Assembly: GCA_025766275.1 (NCBI GenBank)
Contig: JAFKAC010000027.1
Coordinates: 620,001 to 684,000 of the forward strand
Source of the DNA: Lactarius indigo
Lineage: Eukaryota > Basidiomycota > Agaricomycetes > Russulales > Russulaceae
Direction of reading: 5' to 3'
Length of the DNA: 64,000 nucleotides
Part shown: piece by piece, positions 11,386 to 19,261 of the stretch
How positions within the stretch are numbered: the stretch's first letter is position 1
Layout: each line of letters opens with the position of its first letter
Notes under the pieces: generated by a model
Database searches by the model: none
Seen by the model: the letters and a program-made list of their open reading frames with translations, nothing else
What the model was told of the DNA's origin: nothing
Position numbers and translations under genes: made by a program

Positions 11386-11914
11386 GTTACGTCTCGGACT
11401 TTCGGTATTGTGGAACGACATCTTCTGAGCACCCTTACTGTACCGGTTGCAACTACGGCGGTAAGGTAGATTAGTTGCGGACTTACGATAGGCGATTACG
11501 AGTACGATAGGAGATTGCGCGCAGATTGCTGACTGAGGACTATGCCACTAATACTAGTAGTAGTAGTATTAGGGTTCGAGCTACTTACGCGACACGTTGG
11601 ACGCTACCTTACCGTGACTCATAGCAGCGCTTGAAAGCCTGCTCGACTTGTATTTAACCTGTCTCGTGAAGACCAAGAAACGCCATCTTGGTCTTCTTGA
11701 ATCGTCACTTGTTCTGTCCCTCACCTTCCTCTCGCCCGAGAATAGCGGTCCGCGTCGAGCCGTGACCAACACATTCGACTTGCCAGTGTACCTTCGTGTA
11801 TTCACTAAGGCAAGGACTTGGACCTCCGCGTCTTCAAGCTAGCAAGGCTGTCATATCGCTAAGTTGTTACCGTCATCCGCGCTCAAGTCGAGCTAACGTC
11901 GTGGCGACGTTACA
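11386..11914 (+). repeat. G1 5' LTR
   Basis: TGTTACGTCTCGG ... CGACGTTACA. Contains an inverted repeat CTAATACTA/TAGTATTAG near 11550, the TATA box TATTTAA at 11651, the presumed RNA start at 11685, and a terminal hairpin (AACGTCG 11895-11901 with CGACGTT 11905-11911) three bases before the LTR end. Confidence 0.95.
11651..11695 (+). promoter_or_regulatory. G1 TATA box and self-primer start site
   Basis: TATTTAA at 11651-11657 is followed 34 nt later by ATCTTGGTCTT (11685-11695), the exact complement of the 11-nt site after the LTR. By analogy with Tf1, the RNA should begin with these 11 nt. The start site itself is inferred. Confidence 0.7.
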
Positions 11915-11916
11915 TT

Positions 11917-11927
11917 AAGACCAAGAT
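11917..11927 (+). promoter_or_regulatory. G1 self-primed primer-binding site
   Basis: AAGACCAAGAT, two bases after the 5' LTR, is perfectly complementary to 11685-11695 in the same RNA and mismatched on both sides of the 11 bases. No tRNA-type TGG follows the LTR. This is the arrangement known for Tf1/sushi-type elements. Confidence 0.75.
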
Positions 11928-11933
11928 CCCACC

Positions 11934-13994
11934 GTGGCCGTAACAACAAGAGACCAGTGGACGAACTTCCGTCCGTACTCGCTCCCAAGAAGGGGGGAAC
12001 GAAACGTCCCCACGCGCTTTTTACAAGCTGCCAGTTGGAGGGAAAGACAAGAAGAAACCGGATACTTCGTGGAGTTTAACGGACCTAGCAGGTTCCGACC
12101 AGTTGAGTTCAACTTCGACCATTTGTGCTGGACAGAAGTTTCGTGGAACCCCATAGATTCCCACTGGGACGTCATACGACCAGCTGGACCTAGGTATCAG
12201 TGCGACATCGACGCTAGAGAACTCAATAGCCGGGCAGATTGGGGTCCCATCGACGGACAAATACGAGAACACTCTACAGGAGAGGTATTATCAGAAGAAG
12301 GGGAAGAAGGACAGAGCCAAGAAGAAAGTGAAGGACGAGAACCAAATCAAACGGAAACCAGTGGAGGAGCCATACAAGATCTCCTTATCGAACGAGCTGA
12401 GTCTGCGCATATCACAGAACCAGAGCCAATTCACATTCGTTCACCAGCTATTATGGCAACAATAACACGAGCAATGGAAGAAGTCGCAATGGAAGAAGCA
12501 CGCGCCATACAAGAAGAGGCAAGAGAAATCCTCATGCCCATTAACCCCGAAACCGGAATACGAATGACCGCGGACGACGCTGCTATTTTTCGAGCCATAG
12601 GATCTGATCGCGGAGACCCCCCAACAGGACGACGGCCCGCGCTAGAACTCCCTCCGGGCACAGGAGGACCAGGCGATGACCCACCACCACCACCGGGAGG
12701 GGGCATCCCATTTGACTTGCGAAGAACCGAACCACCAGGAGGACCACCCGCAGGGCCACCCGGTGGAGGTGGCGGAGGCGAAGGTGGAGGTGCAGGAGGC
12801 GCTGGAGGAGGACACCATAATGAGAAACTAACCGGCGAGCCACCCTCTATTTTCGACGGAGATCGGCTTAAAGTCGACCAATTTCTGACACAGTGGCACG
12901 TCTATTGGGGTATGAACCTAGACGCCCCCATCATGCGCAACGACTACAGAAGATGCCTTCTGTTCCTCTCCTACATCAAAGGCGGAGCAGTCAGCGAATG
13001 GGTCCTATCCTTCCTGAACTGGCTTAATAGGCAAATACAACGAGGAATCAGCCCCTACACGCGAGGTCTGTGGGACGCCGTAGCTGATGGCTTCAGCCAG
13101 CGATTTGAAAATACGTTGGAGCGAGAACAAGCGCAGGCGATACTGCGAAAAGGATTTCGAATGACGGGAGAGGATATTGACAAGTACGTCAACGACTTTG
13201 AACAGCTTGCGCGGAAGGCTCATTACCGCCTCAACGAACCCCAAACAATCGACCTTTTTACGTCGGGTCTGCCCAAGGAGCTGTTCAAAAACGCATTCCA
13301 ATTTGACGACCCAATCACGTTCGACGATTGGAAGAGGGCCGTACTCAAGCGACAAAAGAATTACATACACCTCAAAGCCAGGCTCAACGAGTATAAGAAC
13401 ACGACGACGCAGCCAAAGAAACAAAGCGGTAACGCGGGGTGGACGCTTCCTCAAAATTTACCTCAAACCAATCCTTGGGCGATGGACACTTCCGCCGACC
13501 GCGCCAAGGTAAGACTCGCGGGCTCAGAAGAAATCGACTTCAACAAGCTGCCCCATCGCGACTGGACAACGCCGCCGTTCCCACCGAGAGGAGGGCCGGG
13601 AGCCAGAGGTCGCGGAAGAGGAGGATCCCGAAGGGACTTAAGGAACGTTCTCTGTTATAACTGTCACGCCCCGGGACATCTCTCACGAAATTGCCCACAC
13701 CCCCACGTCCAGAGGCAGTGGCAAACTGCCCCGTCCAGTAGCCGAATGACCGAAACGTGGCCACCCCAATGGCCTACGTCACAAGGACCAGTATCGCAGT
13801 ACGAACCCTCGTTACCAGGGTACGCAACACCGGCACCCAGCGCGACGCCAGCGCCACATATAAACGCGGCAGCAACAAAAACACCTGGAGAACAAGCGAA
13901 GGAATGGCTCACGCAAGTAGCCAACAGCACGGATGAGGTAAAAGACCTCATACTTCAAGACCTGTGGGGGAAGGAGGGTTTTCGGGATGCCTGA
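11934..13994 (+). CDS. gag: G1 Gag (GUG start)
   Basis: 686 codons, counted from a GTG in the context CCACCGTGG. There is no ATG in any frame between the presumed RNA start and codon 174 (12453), yet the protein is conserved in G1, G2 and G3 from this GTG onward, with many silent changes. Order: a Trp-rich N-terminal domain, an acidic Glu/Gln-rich stretch (about 120-140), a Pro/Gly-rich linker (about 245-295), the capsid-like core from about 310 (FDGDRLKVDQFL ... FENTLEREQAQAIL), and one CCHC zinc knuckle (CYNCHAPGHLSRNC, about 577-590). The last codons overlap pol at the slippery site. Gag coats the RNA and forms the particle. Confidence 0.88.
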   Translation: MAVTTRDQWTNFRPYSLPRRGERNVPTRFLQAASWRERQEETGYFVEFNGPSRFRPVEFNFDHLCWTEVSWNPIDSHWDVIRPAGPRYQCDIDARELNSRADWGPIDGQIREHSTGEVLSEEGEEGQSQEESEGREPNQTETSGGAIQDLLIERAESAHITEPEPIHIRSPAIMATITRAMEEVAMEEARAIQEEAREILMPINPETGIRMTADDAAIFRAIGSDRGDPPTGRRPALELPPGTGGPGDDPPPPPGGGIPFDLRRTEPPGGPPAGPPGGGGGGEGGGAGGAGGGHHNEKLTGEPPSIFDGDRLKVDQFLTQWHVYWGMNLDAPIMRNDYRRCLLFLSYIKGGAVSEWVLSFLNWLNRQIQRGISPYTRGLWDAVADGFSQRFENTLEREQAQAILRKGFRMTGEDIDKYVNDFEQLARKAHYRLNEPQTIDLFTSGLPKELFKNAFQFDDPITFDDWKRAVLKRQKNYIHLKARLNEYKNTTTQPKKQSGNAGWTLPQNLPQTNPWAMDTSADRAKVRLAGSEEIDFNKLPHRDWTTPPFPPRGGPGARGRGRGGSRRDLRNVLCYNCHAPGHLSRNCPHPHVQRQWQTAPSSSRMTETWPPQWPTSQGPVSQYEPSLPGYATPAPSATPAPHINAAATKTPGEQAKEWLTQVANSTDEVKDLILQDLWGKEGFRDA

Positions 13995-16900
13995 ACCCGT
14001 CAGTCTGGGTGAGGGCTCTTCAATGTAATTCTGTAATTGTGACAACGCGCTATCGATCTATGCGAATTCCAGTAACTGTCCGTACAAATTACCAAACGAC
14101 TGAAACAAACGCGCTGGTTGACTCTGGCGCGACCGACAACTTCGTCCGACCCAGCCTAGCAAAACGGGCCGGCATCCAAACACAGCCGCTGCACACGCCC
14201 CGCAAAATATGGAATATAGACAACACGGAAAACAAAGCTGGGTTAATCACTCATTACGTTAACCTGGAGGTAAAAACACGAGGGCAGGTAAAGCAAATGA
14301 CCTTCCTGGTCACCGACCTAGGAAGCGAAGATATGGTACTAGGATATCCATGGCTAAGCGCATTCGAACCAACAATCAGCTGGGCCACCGCTACCATGCA
14401 CCCCGACATGCAACCAGTAGTACTGGCAACTACTGAAGCGTTACTATCAACAACAACCATTCGAGCCCTCATCGTGGCCGAAAAGGAAGACATCATACGA
14501 GAACTAGAAGACGAAACGTTCGCCAGGGCCACCACCTCGACGGAATTGGCCATACAAGCGAAACAACAACAAGCAGAGGTAATACTCCCTAGGGAATACG
14601 CCGAGTTTAACAAACTCTTCAACGAGCAAGCCTCGCACCGTTTTCCCCCGGCAAGACCGTGGGACCACGCAATAGACTTCAAACCATCTGCGCCAGCCGC
14701 TATCGATTGCAAAATCTATCCTATGACGCAGAAAGAGGAAGGCGAGCTCAAGGAGTTCCTAGAAGAAAAGCTGAAACAAGGGTACTTACGCCCCTCTATC
14801 TCCCCGTACGCATCATCCTTCTTTTTCATTAAAAAGAAGGACGGAAGACTACGACCGGTACAGGACTATCGTGTCATCAACTCCCACACCATTCGCAATC
14901 AGTATCCGTTACCACTGATACAGGACCTCATCCTGGATCTCAGTAACGCACACATCTACACAAAACTCGATATTCGCTGGGGCTACAACAACATACGCAT
15001 TCGCGACGGCGATCAGGAAAAAGCCGCGTTCAAAACTAAATTCGGCCTCTTCGAGCCCACGGTCATGTTCTTCGGACTCACTAACTCCCCCGCCACCTTT
15101 CAGGCCATGATGAACCATATCTATCGGGACACCATAGCAAAGCACGAGCGACTGGGCACCACCATACGCGTATACATGGACGACATCGGCATCGCTACCC
15201 ACTTCGATCACGATCTAGCAGCCCATATAGCAGCCGTCCGCGATGTGCTACACGTCGCGGAGACACACGACCTCTATTTCAAACTCGAAAAGTGCCTGTT
15301 CCATCAACCGCGGATGGATTACCTGGGGGTAATCCTTGAAAGGGGGGTAACCCGAATGGACCCCGTAAAAGTTCAAGGCATCAAGGACTGGCCGACGCCG
15401 ACGAAAGTCAAAGACGTCCGTTCTTTCCTCGGCTTCTGTAACTTTTACAGACTTTTCATCCGCGGTTTTGCGACCCACGCCAAGCCACTCACTAAACTAA
15501 CCCGAAAGGATGAGGAATGGCGGTGGACTGAGGAAGAAGATAGGGCGTTCAACACCCTAAAACGCCTTGTGACGGAGGAGCCAGTGTTAGCACACCCCAT
15601 CCTCCAAGACCCATTCGAGTTGGAAGTGGACGCATCGGGCTACGCGGTGGGAGCCGTACTACTACAAAAGAAAGCTGACGGCAAGCGACACCCCATAGGT
15701 TATTACTCGGCGACGCTTTCCGAAGCCGAAAGAAACTACGACATCTATGACCTGGAACTGCTCGCAATAGTCAAGGCCCTGCGGAACTGGCGACCACTTC
15801 TCGCAGGTGCCCCCCACAAGATTAAAATCTACTCCGATCACCTAAACCTACAATACTGGAAGTCACCACAAAAGATCAGCAGACGGGTCGCCAGGGAAGT
15901 ACTCGAGCTCTCTGAATACGACTTCGAAATTCATCACATTAAGGGAAAGAATAACGGAAGGGCAGATGCTCTATCGAGACGGCCGGACTACGACCAAGGA
16001 GCTGAAGACAACAGCGAAGTAGTGGTCCTACCCCCCGAGGTGTTTGTACGAACCCTCAACACCGCGCGTACCTTCATCGCAAACCCAAATCTGTTGCAAC
16101 CACGCCATCAGCAAGATGAACAAGTAATCAAGCTATGGGTCGACCCTCATCACCTCAAGAAGATACAAGGGGAATGGTACAAAGACGGCAGGTTCGTGAT
16201 TACTGGGCCAACGTCAACACAACGTGTGCTGATACACGACCATCACGACTTGCCGATACACGGTCATCCGGGAATTGCGAAAACGCAACGCATCCTGGAG
16301 AGACACTACTGGTGGCCACGACTCCGAAAGGATGTATACGAGTACGTACAAGGTTGCGCAGAATGCCAAAGGAATAAAGTCAACACGAGGCCCATACGTG
16401 CCGCGCTACATCCCATCACGCCAATACTAGAAGCCACGCCGTTCCACACCGTGGCGGTAGACTTCATCACCAAACTCCCCGTGTCTAAGGGGTACGACAG
16501 TATACTAACTGTTACGGATCACGACTGCAGCAAGGCCTCCGTCTTCATTCCATGTAAAGAAGAAATTACCGCAGAAGAAATGGCGAGTCTGTACGTTGCC
16601 CAGGTGTTCAAACGCTTCGGGCTGCCGCGCAAGATAATAAGCGACCGCGACCCCCGCTTCACGTCCAAGTTTACTAGGGAAGTATGCCGCATTTTGGGGA
16701 TCCAGCAGAACATATCAACGGCATACCATCCGCGAACTGACGGGCAATCCGAACGAACTAACCAGTGGCTGGAACAGTACCTACGCTTCTGGGTAAACGA
16801 GCGGCAAGATAACTGGACGACCTATCTACCAATCGCCGAATTTGCGCACAACAATTGGCCGCACGAACACACCAAAGAATCGCCGTTCCAGCTTCTGATG

Positions 16901-18697
16901 GGGTACAACCCGCAAGCGGATTGGACGGATAAGCCATCCCCTATTCCCCTCGCGACCATGCGACTAACACAGCTGAAAGAAGCTAGAAACGACGCCCAAC
17001 GCCTTATGAAGAAGGCGCAAGAGACATGGGTGCGTAACAAAGATACGCCCAAGTTCAACGTCAACGACCTCGTGTGGCTCGAAGGCAAGCACCTCCGAAC
17101 CAATCAGCCTACGGCAAAATTGGCGGCGCGACGCCACGGACCCTTCCGGGTGATACAGGTGATGTCCCCTTACAACTATCGATTGGAACTCCCCACGCAG
17201 TGGAGCATTCACCCTGTGTTTCACATCGATCTTCTCACCCCGTACAAGCAAACCCCCTTACACGGGGAGAACTTCACACGACCACCGCCCGAACTGATAG
17301 ATGGAGAAGAGGAGTATGAGGTCGAGGCCATTCTGGACACTCGGCACTTCGGCAGAGGAAGGCGCCTCCAATATCTTGTCAAATGGAAGGGGTACCCAGA
17401 CTCGGAGAACCAGTGGGTCAACAAGGATGATGTCTTTGCGCCAGAGGCACTCCGCCTATATCAGGAAGCGCAAACCCACGGTAGAGGAGATAAAGTAGGA
17501 GTCGCTCAGACAGAGGACAGTCATCCCCCTTTCCTCCGTTCCATCCTCTCTCATATGCCTACTTCCCCTCTGCGACATGTCACCCAAGCGGCACTCCTCG
17601 ACTCCCTCGCACAAGACGCCCACGCCCTCTTGGCTGAGGACGACGACACCGAGGTACCCAACCCTCAAATCACCCCATGGACACCTCTTAGACCAACGGA
17701 GGGACCCATCACCGCTCAAGAATGGGCCCACGTCGTCAGCCGATTCCCCGATCCAACCACCACTCCCGACCGAGAAGTCGTCCACGTCTTCCGAGACGAG
17801 CATGGGCAGCGCGAGCCGATCGCCGCTATCCCCCCAAGCGACGACCTCATCGGCGTTCGCGGAGTTTTCCCAAGCAACGACCAGCGTTCAAGCGCTGATG
17901 GAGTACGAGTTGGAGGGGTGGAAGAGAGTAGCAGCGGAGTGGCAGAAGGAGCAATTGGACTCAGCCGCGGCCCGACTGAGGGAGATGCGCGAGCGACGGC
18001 AGCGATGGAGGCTGCTGAGGCTGGCCATGACGACGACGATTACTACCCGGCACGCCACGCCTTCCTTCGAACGAAAAGCGACCCTACTAATCCCCTCATC
18101 ACGCCCTGGCTCGTCTACACCGACGGGTCCCCCATGTATCGAGGACGTATCCGTGTACCCGGCGCCGCCGACCATCGTCCGTTCACCGCCGCAGACGACC
18201 CCGCGCATGTCATTGCGCCTGAAGGGTTCCGGGCGAACCGACGACCCCATCACATTCGATACCCCATCACCGGGCCCGACGGAGTAGAGCGGGACGCGTC
18301 TCACGTCCAAATTATCGGAGGGGCTGACCCCCTCATATTAGGAGTTATACCGGGGTCGCCGCATGTCTACGGTAAGCCCTTCTACGCCGAGCCGCACGTA
18401 TCCGCCGCTCTCCGTCCCACGTACCCCCACGAGGACCTGGTCGTCTTCGAAGCAGACCGTATCACCGACCGGGCCCTCAACCGCATCAACGATGAGTCGC
18501 TCACAGCCGAGGTCACGCGCTTCCGCGCGGCTAGCTATGAGTTGGACCGACTCCGCGCCCGCGTGGCCCAGCTCCGTGCCATGATCGAGTGTGCGCAAGA
18601 CGACCGCCGCGACTCCATCTATCGCCTGGAGCGCGCCACAGCCCTCGAACGCATTGCCGACGAGCAACGCGACTGGCCGGCAAGGGACTTTCGGTGA
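13964..18697 (+). CDS. pol: G1 Pol (protease-RT-RNase H-integrase-chromodomain plus extension)
   Basis: 1577 codons in the -1 frame relative to Gag. It is probably made only as Gag-Pol, by a -1 shift at GGGTTTT. Protease active site DSGATDNF is at about residue 53. Reverse transcriptase has VYMDD at about 404-408 and RNase H starts at ELEVDASG (about 552). Integrase has an HHCC finger (about 758-806) and a D,D-35-E core including ISDRDPRFTSKF and DGQSERTNQW. A chromodomain (YEVEAIL ... LVKWKGYPDSENQWV, about 1117-1160) marks it as a chromovirus. After it come about 400 unusual residues whose end (RALNRINDESLTAEVTRFRA and a coiled coil) is homologous to Y ORF3. Part of the extension is overlapped by another conserved frame. 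Confidence 0.93.
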   Translation: MGEGGFSGCLNPSVWVRALQCNSVIVTTRYRSMRIPVTVRTNYQTTETNALVDSGATDNFVRPSLAKRAGIQTQPLHTPRKIWNIDNTENKAGLITHYVNLEVKTRGQVKQMTFLVTDLGSEDMVLGYPWLSAFEPTISWATATMHPDMQPVVLATTEALLSTTTIRALIVAEKEDIIRELEDETFARATTSTELAIQAKQQQAEVILPREYAEFNKLFNEQASHRFPPARPWDHAIDFKPSAPAAIDCKIYPMTQKEEGELKEFLEEKLKQGYLRPSISPYASSFFFIKKKDGRLRPVQDYRVINSHTIRNQYPLPLIQDLILDLSNAHIYTKLDIRWGYNNIRIRDGDQEKAAFKTKFGLFEPTVMFFGLTNSPATFQAMMNHIYRDTIAKHERLGTTIRVYMDDIGIATHFDHDLAAHIAAVRDVLHVAETHDLYFKLEKCLFHQPRMDYLGVILERGVTRMDPVKVQGIKDWPTPTKVKDVRSFLGFCNFYRLFIRGFATHAKPLTKLTRKDEEWRWTEEEDRAFNTLKRLVTEEPVLAHPILQDPFELEVDASGYAVGAVLLQKKADGKRHPIGYYSATLSEAERNYDIYDLELLAIVKALRNWRPLLAGAPHKIKIYSDHLNLQYWKSPQKISRRVAREVLELSEYDFEIHHIKGKNNGRADALSRRPDYDQGAEDNSEVVVLPPEVFVRTLNTARTFIANPNLLQPRHQQDEQVIKLWVDPHHLKKIQGEWYKDGRFVITGPTSTQRVLIHDHHDLPIHGHPGIAKTQRILERHYWWPRLRKDVYEYVQGCAECQRNKVNTRPIRAALHPITPILEATPFHTVAVDFITKLPVSKGYDSILTVTDHDCSKASVFIPCKEEITAEEMASLYVAQVFKRFGLPRKIISDRDPRFTSKFTREVCRILGIQQNISTAYHPRTDGQSERTNQWLEQYLRFWVNERQDNWTTYLPIAEFAHNNWPHEHTKESPFQLLMGYNPQADWTDKPSPIPLATMRLTQLKEARNDAQRLMKKAQETWVRNKDTPKFNVNDLVWLEGKHLRTNQPTAKLAARRHGPFRVIQVMSPYNYRLELPTQWSIHPVFHIDLLTPYKQTPLHGENFTRPPPELIDGEEEYEVEAILDTRHFGRGRRLQYLVKWKGYPDSENQWVNKDDVFAPEALRLYQEAQTHGRGDKVGVAQTEDSHPPFLRSILSHMPTSPLRHVTQAALLDSLAQDAHALLAEDDDTEVPNPQITPWTPLRPTEGPITAQEWAHVVSRFPDPTTTPDREVVHVFRDEHGQREPIAAIPPSDDLIGVRGVFPSNDQRSSADGVRVGGVEESSSGVAEGAIGLSRGPTEGDARATAAMEAAEAGHDDDDYYPARHAFLRTKSDPTNPLITPWLVYTDGSPMYRGRIRVPGAADHRPFTAADDPAHVIAPEGFRANRRPHHIRYPITGPDGVERDASHVQIIGGADPLILGVIPGSPHVYGKPFYAEPHVSAALRPTYPHEDLVVFEADRITDRALNRINDESLTAEVTRFRAASYELDRLRARVAQLRAMIECAQDDRRDSIYRLERATALERIADEQRDWPARDFR
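13976..13982 (+). other. G1 -1 frameshift site GGGTTTT
   Basis: Heptamer in the Gag phase G GGT TTT, fitting X XXY YYZ, 10 nt before the Gag stop. A -1 slip enters the pol frame. The same heptamer and phase occur in G2 (31221-31227) and G3 (54050-54056). A short stem (AACCC with GGGTG) can form downstream. Confidence 0.7.
15338..15347 (+). promoter_or_regulatory. Central purine tract of G1
   Basis: GAAAGGGGGG resembles the 3' polypurine tract at 18714-18726 and lies about 20 nt from the exact midpoint of the element (15321). A second plus-strand priming site is inferred from position and sequence only. Confidence 0.45.
17577..18287 (+). CDS. Overlapping ORF in the G1 pol 3' region
   Basis: 236-codon ATG-started frame, +1 relative to pol, ending at TAG. 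Its first part is Ser/Thr/Pro-rich. The middle (ALMEYELEGWKRV, then WQKEQLDSAAARL and MRERRQRW) reads like a coiled coil and is much better conserved between G1 and G2 than the pol frame there. The end (RMSLRLKGSGRTDDPITF) lies in about 78 nt identical between G1 and G2. It starts at the same place in G2 (34822) and G3 (58285). It could be a separate protein, or part of Pol reached by a frameshift or intron. The function is unknown. Confidence 0.5.
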   Translation: MSPKRHSSTPSHKTPTPSWLRTTTPRYPTLKSPHGHLLDQRRDPSPLKNGPTSSADSPIQPPLPTEKSSTSSETSMGSASRSPLSPQATTSSAFAEFSQATTSVQALMEYELEGWKRVAAEWQKEQLDSAAARLREMRERRQRWRLLRLAMTTTITTRHATPSFERKATLLIPSSRPGSSTPTGPPCIEDVSVYPAPPTIVRSPPQTTPRMSLRLKGSGRTDDPITFDTPSPGPTE

Positions 18698-18713
18698 GTC
18701 GGGGTCTCACGCT

Positions 18714-18726
18714 GAAAAGGGGGTGA
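18714..18726 (+). promoter_or_regulatory. G1 3' polypurine tract
   Basis: GAAAAGGGGGTGA directly before the 3' LTR (TGTTACG at 18727), the usual place for plus-strand priming. G2 has the same tract at 35967-35979. Confidence 0.85.
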
Positions 18727-19256
18727 TGTTACGTCTCGGACTTTCGGTATTGTGGAACGACATCTTCTGAGCACCCTTACTGTACCGGTTGCAACTACGG
18801 CGGTAAGGTAGATTAGTTGCGGACTTACGATAGGCGATTACGAGTACGATAGGAGATTGCGCGCAGATTGCTGACTGAGGACTATGCCACTAATACTAGT
18901 AGTAGTAGTATTAGGGTTCGAGCTACTTACGCGACACGTTGGACGCTACCTTACCGTGACTCATAGCAGCGCTTGAAAGCCTGCTCGACTTGTATTTAAC
19001 CTGTCTCGTGAAGACCAAGAAATGCCATCTTGGTCTTCTTGAATCGTCACTTGTTCTGTCCCTCACCTTCCTCTCGCCCGAGAATAGCGGTCCGCGTCGA
19101 GCCGTGACCAACACATTCGACTTGCCAGTGTACCTTCGTGTATTCACTAAGGCAAGGACTTGGACCTCCGCGTCTTCAAGCTAGCAAGGCTGTCATATCG
19201 CTAAGTTGTTACCGTCATCCGCGCTCAAGTCGAGCTAACGTCGTGGCGACGTTACA
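18727..19256 (+). repeat. G1 3' LTR
   Basis: 530 bp. It differs from the 5' LTR by one extra T near its start and one C/T change in the AAGAAATGCC block. It is followed by target duplication CTAGT. Confidence 0.95.
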
Positions 19257-19261
19257 CTAGT

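Larger units (their letters stand above)
11386..19256 (+). mobile_element. G1: complete Ty3/gypsy chromovirus
   Basis: 7.87-kb element with 529- and 530-bp LTRs that differ at about two positions in my reading. It has target duplication CTAGT (11381-11385, 19257-19261), a primer-binding site, intact gag and pol frames and a polypurine tract. Protein order is Gag, protease, reverse transcriptase, RNase H, integrase, chromodomain. It lies in the 5' flank of DUF6535 relic B. Near-identical LTRs and open frames suggest recent, possibly still competent, insertion. Confidence 0.95.

Noticed and set aside
11581..11842. Open frames on both strands inside the G1 LTR, repeated at 18923-19184
   Set aside because: They lie wholly in LTR promoter and leader sequence, repeat only because the LTR does, and lack ATG starts.
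12431..13951. Minus-strand open frames inside G1 gag and pol
   Set aside because: Shadows of the coding strand, caused by GC-rich and Pro/Gly-rich codon composition; no conserved features of their own.
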